Shown: in pieces, positions 55,480 through 64,000 of the stretch | Layout: the number at the start of each line of letters is the position of its first letter | Numbering within the stretch: the stretch's first letter is position 1 | Source of the DNA: Massospora cicadina | Taxonomy: Eukaryota > Entomophthoromycota > Entomophthoromycetes > Entomophthorales > Entomophthoraceae | Assembly (NCBI GenBank): GCA_022478985.1 | Contig: JAKSZP010000170.1 | Coordinates: forward strand, 1-64,000 | Length of the DNA: 64,000 nucleotides | Reading direction: 5' to 3' | Notes under the pieces: model-generated | Seen by the model: only the letters and a program-made list of their open reading frames with translations | What the model was told of the DNA's origin: nothing | Databases searched by the model: none | Translations under genes and position numbers: made by a program

Positions 55480-57600
55480 ATGTTAATGAACCAAGGATAG
55501 CTGCATTGGAACAGCAGCTAGCCAGTGCACTCTCTAGACTTAAAACAGTCAAACAGCTATCCATTTTAGCCATCTTCAAGTTCCCCTTCCGAGACAAATT
55601 TCCCATGTTGAGGGCAGCATTGCCTCGTTCTTCTTCATCTATAAGTTGGCAATGGAAGGCTTGAATAACAATCACAAAACTAAGTATATCCTTCCCTGTT
55701 TAAGTCAAACGGCCCAAGGGGTAGTGGTTCCATACAAGGACACCCTTAATATCTGGGCAGAGGTTAAAGATATGCTTATGAATGAGTTCAGCTCCCCGCA
55801 GAGTTTAAAGAAGAAACCAAGCATTTATGCGCTTTAGCTTGAAAGAGGGAGAACCAGTTGCTTCATTTGTTGATAAGTTTTAAAGTGAAGCTCTGCCTTT
55901 GCTACTTGCAAAAAGGATGTCTCTTGACGCCATTGCTGCCATTTTAAATGTGTTGACTTCTCGCCCTTCCCTAGCACGGCATCTTATCTCCACCAAAAAG
56001 CATTTCAGGAGCATATGGGATATAAAGGAGGCTTTATTGGAGTTTCAGGATTTTAACCAGATGAATACTTCCAATAGTATCCAAATTAGGGGTTTTGGTT
56101 AGTTGGGTGTAATTGCCAGCTAATCGCCTAGTTCAAAACTATTTAATGTTATATTTTTGTTCGAGTTTAGGTTTTATGGAAGCTGCATTCACCGCCAAAA
56201 TGCCATCCAAAAGTTGTTGTGAAGTTTCCAGCGGAAAGCTGATAAATTCATTACAAATTGTCCAAAATGGTTCCATCATCCAATTTGGAGCACCGACGAC
56301 CATGCTGAGGATTCTCAAATTCCTATTTATTTATGAGTTTATATATGATCGACCAGTGACTTATGCTGAGGATGGATTGACCTAATATTAATTTGGTGAT
56401 CAGTGAGCAGATCTGGAGGGAATCGTTATACGTATGAATGAATAGAGTTCCAACCTGATAGAGAGTTGTGGCATCAAGAGGCTGATGGGTTTTCCAGCAG
56501 CTGATTGACCAAAGAGTACTTGGGCGCAGTAGCCCTGAAAGTAATATAAATAGTTGTTCATTCCCTCCTAATAAACATCTCTCGTTTGCCTATCTTTCCT
56601 GTTTGTTTGAAGTAGCTTGGTGCAACTAGAGTGGGGAAGATAGGATAGGAGATCCCTAATAGGCGCGGGTGATCACATCTGGAGTGGCCGGTGCTGTCAG
56701 CTCCCATGCCTACTCTCTATGAGGAACCAGCTGGAACCTGGACAGCTGGCTACCAGCGGATGAGCTGACAAGCCGCCAACCCTAGCGGGGTGCAGCGTGG
56801 GAGGTGCCATAGCCACCCAAGAAGGGGGATGGACTTGGCGGGGCATGCCCAGATGGGTTGGTGAAGGGTCGCGAGGGTGGGGCAGCATGGAAGTGCCTGA
56901 GCCGCCCAGGAAGGGGGCAGGACTTGCCGGGGCACACGCCTAGGACTCCTGGGGCTAAAGGCAAAGCCGTTGGTGGTTAGTTGGTAGGTTGGATGCAGGA
57001 CTTATAGTGGTTGGTACACCAAATGAAGGCAAAGTAGCAAAGGGCCACCAGTCTTCATACTGGTTGGCCTGGCACACTAGCGGAGCCCAAGGTCAATTTC
57101 GCGACATGGAGGTTGCAGACTTTTATAAAGTTGAAACCCACAAGGAGTGGGGTTGAAACCGCAAGCCTTAACCATTGAGGATCTCCCCATTATAGCCTGG
57201 CAAAAGGAGTCCACGCAGACCCTACTGACCCCTCCAGTGCTGACTACGCTTCCCAAGTCAGTTCCTGTGAGGCTTCCCAAACTAGACTGCCCTCCTCCAT
57301 TAAAGGTTGACCAGAGGGAATCAGTGGTGACAAGGTCGGGCTCTCTTCCCTCAGCTGCACCCTCCATCAGACCTTTGAAATCAGTTGAGTTCTCGCCGTC
57401 CCCCACGCCCTCTCTTATGGGGTCCATCACAGCGGCTCCACCCTCACATCCCTCAAAGCCGTCCTCGATAACTACCACGGCCTCTCCTCAGACCACGCAC
57501 CTGAGAGGTTCTTCTCCTCCATTGGCCCCAAAAGTTGGTGAAGCTATGATGATCCCTTCAACAGCCAAAAGGTAGATGAACGCCAAAAAGCCCTCCCCTG
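55480..57600 (+). pseudogene. E gag, split by solo LTR F2
   Basis: An N-terminal coiled-coil-like stretch (IAALEQQLASALSRLKTVK) leads into capsid-like sequence: MAMEGLNNNHKTKY near 55646 and, after a frame change, SLKEGEPVASFVDKF and AILNVLTSRPSLARHLISTK. The frame is cut by F2 after KEALLE (56042) and resumes at 57112 with VADFYKVETHKEW. The following open frame 57147-57575 is a long proline/serine/threonine-rich linker toward the protease. A CCHC knuckle is not visible. The short frame at 56113-56385 lies inside F2 and is not gag. Confidence 0.68.
56043..57106 (+). repeat. Solo LTR F2 in E gag
   Basis: 1064 bp, TTTCAGGATTTTAACC...TTCGCGACA, with a perfect TSD TGGAG at 56038-56042 and 57107-57111. 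It shares with F1 the GCGCAGTAGCCC block, a TATA box (56545) and CCAGTCTTCATACTGG near the end. Joining the gag frame across it keeps the reading frame. Confidence 0.85.
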
Positions 57601-58029
57601 TGAGGAGATCAAGCTGGTTTCTTAGCCCTATCTTAACAACTCGTTGAAGTGCATTGACAAACCCTCAGATGATGAGTATGAAGGGGGTGGTGAAGATGTG
57701 GGCTTCTATGTCCCAGGATCCCCAAAGGAAGTGGAGATACCGGATAGGTTGAGGCCTGGAAGACTAGATATGGCCATGATACCCTGACGGACCTATCTCT
57801 AGCAGGTGTTTAGATGTTCAGAGGTGATTGATACTCCAGTGATGCTGACCAGCTTATTGGTACAGTGATCAAATTAAACCAAAAAGCTTATACCCTCCAA
57901 TCTATTAAGGATAGATACCCTGTGATGGCTCAACGCCTTTCCTCCTCTCTATGTTTGGAGGAGAATTTCACCCTCATCCAAACTTTTTGGTAGCATGATA
58001 AAAAAGATAGAGCTGTCATCAATAAAGGC

Positions 58030-58340
58030 GCACTCTATCCATACTTAATATGGGTGCTCCATTGAAGTGGTCTCTTCAAAGCTCATCAATAAAATTAAGT
58101 TGGCACCTGACCTGGATTATTTGCAAGAGTTTGGAACTTCTGGGTTCAACAAAATGCAAGGTTATCAGAGCCTACTCTTCTCTACCCATAAGGTCTGGGA
58201 AGATCCTACTGGATGCCCCCTCTGTAGCATTAAACAATAATGCATATGACCTACTCATTGGCACTCAATTTATGATTGAGTATGAAGGAATCATTAATAT
58301 GAAACAGGGATTTCTCTCCATGCTAAATTATTAAGTTCCC
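58030..58340 (+). pseudogene. E aspartic protease relic
   Basis: LNMGAPLK near 58045 may be a degraded D(T/S)GA site. The C-terminal part is clearer: NNAYDLLIGTQFMIEYEGII at 58230-58300 matches the conserved DLILG motif of clan AA proteases. Frameshifts on both sides. Between 57600 and 58030 an acidic linker (YEGGGEDVGFYVPGSPKEVE) is readable. Confidence 0.6.
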
Positions 58341-58869
58341 TGGTCTTCACAAATGATGAGCTCAAGAAGAAAGGATACAAATGCGTCATTAAGTACCCTT
58401 CCTCCGACTCAATCTTAAATTATACCACGTCATGCAGAAACACAAAAAGATGCCTGACTCCGTGGATTCTTAAGAGGACTTCCATTGTATGCGTCAGAGG
58501 AGGTAGCAGTCAAGGCGGTGAACAAAAGGTGATAGACACCAGGATTACCATGCAAATCCCCACAACTGCCTACTGCACTTAACAAGCATTGTGGAAATAA
58601 GTCTTTTGGAACCTTGGGTGTTGTCAGGTATCCTATACCTTGCCTACCAGCGACCTATTAATCTTCTGTTGGGGAATCTCATTAACAAGTACATGGTTGT
58701 AAAGAAGCATTAAGATATAAGAAAAGCCCTAATGATTCCAATTGAGGACATCCAACAAGTCCATTATATTGGGTCTATGCTAGATATGGGACTGCCCAAT
58801 GATTAATTAATATGCACTTTGCCCAACGTTCAAATTCTCGATGATCTAACTCCCGCTGATCTTATTAAA

Positions 58870-60240
58870 GTTCATTTTTTACTGGAGCCTTATAGTGACA
58901 TATTCTCTAAATCTGATACTTACTATGGCATATGAAGGACTGGAGCCACACCATTGATGTTAGTGATGTCAAGCCTATTCAATCCAACCTTTATTGAAAT
59001 CAAAAGTTGAGGAGTTCCAGATGAGGACGGAGCTTAAACATTTACTGGACGCAGTGCTGCTGGTGCTTTCTCAAAGCCCTTGTTGATCTCCAGTATTGCT
59101 TATAATAAAGAATAGTGGTCATCAGGTAGTTATGGACTACTGCAAACTGAATAGCTTCATTAAGAAGGCCAGCTACCCAATCCCTCAAATTGACGACGCT
59201 CTGGCCCAACTCTCTGGATCCAAGTTCTTTTCCGCCATGGATTTGACTAGCGGATACTGGAAAATGGGACTTTATCCGTATGATCAGGAAAAGTGTGCGC
59301 TTATCTGCAGTGAGGGTCTCTTACAACCTACCTGACTATGAAAATGGTTGTGCGAAGCGCCCACATCTTTTTAGCTAGCCATGGACTACATCTTGCAGGA
59401 TCTGAAGCTTAGTTGCTTAAATGTCATTCTTGATGATATCACTTCTTCTCCTGAACGTTCAATGAGCATTTTTTATACTTAATTGAAGATTTTACGCCTG
59501 CGGGCCTCTCACATTAAGCTGAAGCCCTCCAAATGTACATTCTTCCAGAGGAAGTTAGATTTCCTGGGTCACGCCATCTCCCTAGATGGGATTCAGCCTC
59601 TCCATGATAAGGTTGAGGCGATATCCAAGATGAATGCCCCAAAACCCTCCGTGATATTCAGATGTTCTTGGAAATGATGGGATATTACCATCAATTCATC
59701 TCCAAATTCGTTCAGCTCAGTGAGCCCCTCATACGCCTAGAAGCTAAGAGCACCCCTTTTTATTGGGGAGCGGAACAAAAGGCTGCCTTTGAAACGCTGA
59801 AAAAGCTGCTGCAGCGACAACCAATCCTACGCCACCCTGACCATAGTAAACCCTTCATGCTGTTTACTGATGCCTCCAATTGTGTTGTTGGAGCTATCTT
59901 GGCTCAACAGGATGAGCATGGAGTTTATCATCCCTTTTCATACTTCAGCAAAATTCTTTCTAAGGCAGAACACAACTATAGCGTCATTGAGAAGGAGTGC
60001 CTTGCCATCTTGATTGCTGTTAAATATTACTAGATTTCCTTATATAGAACCTTGTTTAAAATGGTCACTACCTCGCCTCTTTAAAGTGGTTACAGAATAT
60101 GAAAGATCCCACTGGGCGGTTGGCATGATGGGCTTTAAAGATCTAGCACTATGATATGACCATTGAGCACTGAGACAGGATGAATCATATGAATGTTGAT
60201 AGGTTGACTCGGCTGCTCATCATTCACTTAAATTTTAGTG
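58870..60240 (+). pseudogene. E reverse transcriptase and RNase H
   Basis: The spacer LLEPYSDIFSKSDTYYG precedes RT: QVVMDYCKLNSFIKKASYPI, FFSAMDLTSGYWKMGLYPYD, then ILDDIT (Y-x-DD with isoleucine first) near 59430. The thumb has IKLKPSKCTFFQRKLDFLG. RNase H (59662-60033) is the best frame: LFTDASNCVVGAILAQQDEH, HPFSYFSKILSKAEHNYSVI and EKECLAILIAVKYY, followed by decayed C-terminal sequence ending HMNVDRLTRLL near 60220. Stops and frameshifts near 58930, 59330, 59485 and 59660. Confidence 0.88.
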
Positions 60241-60339
60241 AAGCTGAGAGGCTACATGACCTCCTAATGCCCCTGACGCTTGGAAGGATGAGGATGAACC
60301 CGTCCAGAAGATGCTAGCTTGACACTCCTGTAACACTAA

Positions 60340-61420
60340 GGTGGATAATGAGAAGCTATACAAGAAAGTAGGGTGAACTAAATTATCCTACCTCCGACCA
60401 TCTGAGCGATTACCTGCCATTATGGAATCTCATGTAATCCTAGGGCATAGTGGAGTGCGGAAAACCTATGAGTGGGTTAAAAAACGCTACTACTGGGAGG
60501 GAGTCATGGAAACTATCATTGAATTCTTGTTTCCTGTCTGAATTGTAAAAACAATCCAGCTTCAAATTAAAGTATCAATATCAACCTTCTACTCCACAAC
60601 AGCCCTTCCACGCCATAAGCCTAGATGTGATTGGCCCTCTACCCCAAATTACGGATGGAAATCAATATATCTTGGTAGGGATTGATTACTTTACCAAATG
60701 TGTCGAGGCTGTGGCTCTTACAGCTCAGAAGGCCAAAGCTGTTGCCACTTTCCTCCATCAGTGTATCTTCACTCAACATAGTTGCCCCCAAGTTTTGCTC
60801 TGGAATAATAATAAAATTTCACTCCCAAATGGTCAAGATCCTCGCTACCTCCATGAGCACGCAACAACTCTTTTCTGCCCCCTATAACCCCTCGACCAAT
60901 GGTACTGTGGAAATAGCAAATGGGACCTTGGTCTCTATATTATGGAAAATGGCCACTTCAAACCCCTTCACTGGGATCTGTACTTACCATATGTTCTCAT
61001 GGACTAACATATCAGTTACTATCAAATCCTTAAATGTCTCCTTTTGGTGTGCTTTATGGATGGGAATCTGGAGTGCCAGCATTATTATCCAAGAATATTT
61101 ATTATTATTGGACTGACCCTAAGCAAGCCATGAAGAAGTTGGCCCAGCACATCATTCAGTTACAATTAGAGGATATGTCTAATTTGGCCAAAACTGCCAT
61201 AAAAGAGGGTCAAAACTGCTAATGAGCTCCGGCCCCCTCTACCTTCCATCCAAGTCTCCGACTTGGTGCTGTACTATCATAAACAGATCACTCCTAGAAG
61301 GGAGAACCTTTTGTAGTCACTTACAAGCGAGGGGATGAGTACTCTATCAAATTTCTTGCTACAGGAGTGACTTTCAACCGAGTTCATGGCCAGATCTTGC
61401 ATCCTTATTCTCCCTCTAAC
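60340..61420 (+). pseudogene. E integrase
   Basis: HHCC finger: HVILGHSGVRKTYEWVKKRY, then CLNCKNN. Core: VIGPLPQITDGNQYILVGID, with the second catalytic Asp replaced by Asn (LLWNNNK, normally SDNG), and YNPSTNGTVEIANGTLVS with the Glu. SPFGVLYGWESGVPALL follows near 61040, then a C-terminal region with VLYYHKQITPRREN and YSPSNTLEGGDV just before the polypurine tract. No chromodomain. Confidence 0.85.
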
Positions 61421-61437
61421 ACTCTGGAAGGGGGTGA

Positions 61438-62159
61438 TGTTGGACAATAAAAACTGACATTGTAATAGGAGTGTTTCAGTTTATAGTCATGACAAAATTG
61501 CCAAAAGACCCTGGACAATTCTTAGTGGAACCCTTAAGTCAGGTTAATTCTATTCCATCCAATTCTCAGTCCAATATTCCAGCGCTTATAAGCTGGGTTG
61601 TGCCAAGACAGTGGATGGATATGGAGAGTTATAGCGAGGCTCCTCCCTGGCCCCTCTCAATTCAGTTTAAACACTTAGGCGGAGTCATTCCCTTTTATAG
61701 GGGTGGAGGGGGTCCATCAAGGTAAAGATATTTTCTTGCCTATTAATTGGGTTAAATATATTAAATCTTTGCTGTAAAACTGGTCCTATCCAGTATCAAC
61801 CCTCCATAGGCCATTCCATTAAAGCAAAGCAAGAATCAAGAGCTCTAATAAGTCAAATCCTCATATTTCCTAATTTGGACATTCTTAGCCAATCTGAACT
61901 TTGAGCCTCAACACAATTGAATACTAAGCAGTGAGATCGTAATAGGGCTCACTTTTTACCCCCTTGCCGCAACTAATAAAATACATAAAAATCCAGCTTT
62001 TTGGTATTATTATTATTTTATTTGTTTAAAAAAGACTTATGCAAAATATCTCCTGAATCAAATATCTTTCAGTAGAGAAATCACTTCTCCTGTAGAAACA
62101 TTGTTGAAATTTAGGTGCAAAACGCACCATTGAGCATCTTATATGCCTAAAATTCAACA
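61438..62159 (+). repeat. E 3' LTR
   Basis: 722 bp, TGTTGGACAAT...AATTCAACA, uninterrupted. The TSD GTAGA follows. Confidence 0.9.
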
Positions 62160-63037
62160 GTAGACTCTAATTTTGTGAGCTAAAGTGGACCTAGGGAATG
62201 CACGTTGTTAGCAAGTTTATGCACATCGCTTCCTTTTTTTTGCCACAAAAGCAGCTTCATGAGGGTCAATGGTGGTTGGCGCAGGCACTACCTTTTTCTG
62301 CCATACGCCTGATGCATCATTAACTCTCTTTTTTTATTTATATTCCAACTTGAATTTAAATTTACTTTGGATGATTCCCCCTGGGGTGGGACCCCGTATA
62401 GAGGCGCTGGAATCCCTTTGGGTTTACGCACTGGCACCTTCTGGGCCTTCCCAGTTGGCACTTAACTTTTTTCAGGTTATGTGGGCTTACCTGTTTTAGA
62501 ATTACTTCCTGAAAATTGGTCAGCGGATTCAGGTTCATATTCTACCAACTATATTCTCCAGCCTTCATCCAACCATCAGCAGATGCTGCCTAGGATTTTT
62601 TCATGGTCTGACTGGCTATTTGGCTAGTTCTGACTGAAACTTATTTTGATTTTTATTATGATGAAAATTACCTTAAACTGATCTGACACACAATGCTGAT
62701 TCAGTTCAGGTATGTTGGTTGCCTTACAGAGAGTTAAAATAATGGCCATCTGGTTTGAAACCTACCATCAATTCAGTTTGGCATTTTGGTTAATTTCCAA
62801 ATTTTGTATTTGATGGCCAACTGATCCAATAACTACTGTTGATTCAGCTTGGCTGCCTTGGGTGATAGTCAAAGTGGTGGTTAGCCAAGCCGCCTGAATC
62901 CCCTGCGTGGTATTGGGAGTGGTAATACCTTCTGCATCTTAGCTACATCATCAAATGTGCCTCCAGGTTGGTGTGTCCAAATTTGTATACCTCAATTGAC
63001 TCTGGGTTGATTGAGGTAGGCAGAACAGTGGCAGAAT
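62160..63037 (-). pseudogene. LINE H ORF1, N-terminal part
   Basis: Minus frames read SATVLPTSINPESIEVYKFG near the right end, TTLTITQGSQAESTVVIG near 62870, a basic stretch (LKKVKCQLGRPRRC, then CVNPKGFQRLYTG) near 62480, and IDPHEAAFVAKKRKRC near 62250. They then run into E. Joined across E's TSD the frame continues as VHNLVKFYTRDYF at 49635. The assignment to H's ORF1 rests on this continuity. Confidence 0.5.
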
Positions 63038-63537
63038 TGTCAAGATTCCAATATGACTGGATGATAAGCTATAGTTCCAGCGGATCATAATTTAGTGTTT
63101 AAGCGAGTGTTGAGAGTGAGCAATAGATTAAGTCGATACAAAGTGAATTGATCAAAGTAATTATGGTTCAGCAAATCAAAGGAATTACGCCAAAGCCTCA
63201 ATGTTTGAATGTTTTCTTTTATCATAGAAAGTTGTGATTTACTATGAAGAGCATGTTGAATCTGCTGTGGAATACTAAAGATTAATAATTGAGCGTGAAA
63301 GTGAGAAGAAGGAGGTTTTTACAAAGAAAAGAGAAGAGTAGGGAAGAGCAACGGAGGTAGTCATTAGGTTATTATTAAATATAGTGTTATTGTTGGGGCA
63401 ATAGCTCCTTATAAAAAGTCTTTATTAGTATTAGTTGTATAGAGCCAGCGATACTCATATTGCTCATCCATTGCACAGTGGGTTTTACCCTGTGCAACTC
63501 ACTTGATGGAATTAAGAAAATCCTCCAAAAGTTTACA
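63038..63537 (+). repeat. J 5' LTR
   Basis: 500 bp from TGTCAAGATT to AAAGTTTACA. The start is set by the copies at 44443 and 44679, and the end by the adjacent primer site. Confidence 0.6.
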
Positions 63538-63560
63538 TTGGTGCACACTACAGGGAGCCC
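63538..63560 (+). other. J primer-binding site (tRNA type)
   Basis: TTGGTGCACACTACAGGGAG follows the LTR, close to A's TTGGTGCTCACTACAGGAG. Confidence 0.65.
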
Positions 63561-64000
63561 TTGATCAACACTGAAAAAAGCTATATATTTATTCAAAATG
63601 ATGGCGCAACCAGCTCGCCTACTAAGGTACTACACCAGTTTGTCAACTTATCTCAATATGAAGAACTGAACTTGCCTTGGATACATTACTCCAGGCTCAA
63701 AAAAGCTTTTTTTTTGAAAATAAAATTACACCTGAGCAGCTCGCTAAAGACTTTCACCAGCTGCACCTGGTGGGTGGCCAAATTAACCAACTTACTGACC
63801 TCTTGGGCAGCACTACCAAAAGGTTATACTATGCAGAGGAAAATTAATAAGGTTGTTAGGGAGGGAGATCTGCAGCAATAAACTTCCCCAATTTCATCAT
63901 GATGTAAACATACACAGGTTTTTCAAGTGGGTTGAATTTGCCATGGAGGGGGCTTCTGATTGGTGTAAAACCAAACTGTTGTTATCCATTTTGGATATTG
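63561..64000 (+). pseudogene. J gag, N-terminal part
   Basis: After an initial frame (63561 onward, LHQFVNLSQYEELNLPWIHY), a frame change gives a heptad-like stretch KITPEQLAKDFHQLHLVGGQ and INQLTDLLGSTTKR. Another frame then starts the capsid with FHHDVNIHRFFKWVEFAMEG at 63885-63960. Capsid openings of this form are typical of Gypsy gag. At least two frameshifts are present. It runs off the window. Confidence 0.65.

Larger units (their letters stand above)
49636..62159 (+). mobile_element. Gypsy element E with three nested insertions
   Basis: A perfect 5-bp TSD and LTRs starting TGT(T/C)(G/A)GACAAT. The 5' LTR is spread over 49636-55388 by X2 and X3. A tRNA-type primer site, gag (split by F2), protease, RT, RNase H, integrase and a polypurine tract GGAAGGGGGTGA precede the 3' LTR at 61438. 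No chromodomain is visible. Removing insertions gives about 6.5-7 kb. It is inactive through many lesions. Confidence 0.9.
44798..63037 (-). mobile_element. LINE H (minus strand), split by element E
   Basis: A LINE running leftward: ORF1 from 63037 to 62160 and, after E, from 49635 to about 48700, then ORF2 from about 48200 to 45090, and a 3' end near 44800. The end reads CCCCCTTAGGTTGAGACC...TGCTAAAAAAA on the minus strand and matches the short copies at 19700. Only 44798-49635 and 62160-63037 are H; the middle is E. Its 5' end is hidden by J. Confidence 0.78.
63038..64000 (+). mobile_element. Gypsy element J, 5' part (right end outside window)
   Basis: A 5' LTR, a tRNA-type primer site and the beginning of gag. 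The LTR start (TGTCAAGATTCCAATATGAC) matches the fragments at 44443 and 44679. The left flank AGAAT (63033-63037) would be its TSD; the other copy is outside the window. Confidence 0.7.

Noticed and set aside
56113..56385. 90-codon frame between the two gag parts of E
   Set aside because: It lies inside solo LTR F2, bounded by the TSD TGGAG, and is not conserved in F1.
56697..56964. Proline-rich minus-strand frames
   Set aside because: They are overlapping frames in the G-rich part of F2, with no domain and no conservation in F1.
1..64000. CRISPR arrays, bacterial operons, ribosome-binding sites
   Set aside because: No regular short direct repeats with unique spacers and no operon-like gene packing. 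All coding sequence is of eukaryotic retroelement type.

Overview
The window looks like a piece of a large, repeat-packed eukaryotic genome, most likely a fungus. The chromodomain Ty3/Gypsy elements carry integrase motifs of the kind common in fungi (for example HSSTGMMPFFAN and YHPQ-DGQTE), and all LINEs carry an APE-type endonuclease and a C-terminal CCHC finger. The lineage within fungi cannot be settled from the sequence. I recognise no single-copy host gene, no rRNA and no functional tRNA. Nearly every base that can be assigned belongs to a retroelement, most of them broken by stops and frameshifts.

Layout. 1-1480: 3' part of a LINE (K), followed by a tRNA-derived SINE (1497-1786) and a 5'-truncated LTR (1787-2235). 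2236-15462: a minus-strand Gypsy element (A) split by a plus-strand chromovirus (B, 3171-11620); B's 5' LTR is itself split by a small non-autonomous LTR element (D, 4023-6124, TSD CTCAC). 15735-19690: an old LINE (L). 20017-25238: LINE1, about 5.2 kb, with a 13-bp target-site duplication. 25252-28020: an old LINE (I) split by a solo LTR (F1). 28027-29955: an ORF1-only retroposon (X1, minus). 29966-41112: a chromovirus (G) whose 3' LTR holds LINE2 (35642-40873, TSD shared with LTR sequence). 41113-44442: unassigned, AT-rich. 44443-63037: LTR fragments, then a minus-strand LINE (H) split by the Gypsy element E (49636-62159, TSD GTAGA). E contains X2 (minus, 17-bp TSD, itself holding a solo A-type LTR), X3 (plus) and a solo F-type LTR (F2, TSD TGGAG). 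63038-64000: 5' LTR and gag start of a further Gypsy element (J), running off the window.

How the parts work together. Two priming systems can be read. In B, D and G the bases two nucleotides after the 5' LTR are complementary to a stretch 32-33 bp downstream of the LTR TATA box, the layout expected of Tf1/sushi-type self-priming. A, E and J instead carry a TGGTG-type site expected for tRNA priming. A shared tail of about 40 bp (core GTCCATCCCCTGG) closes LINE1, LINE2, X1, X2, X3 and the SINE. This suggests that one LINE enzyme mobilises an ORF1-only family and a SINE. Boundaries given with TSDs are firm; boundaries of old fragments are approximate.
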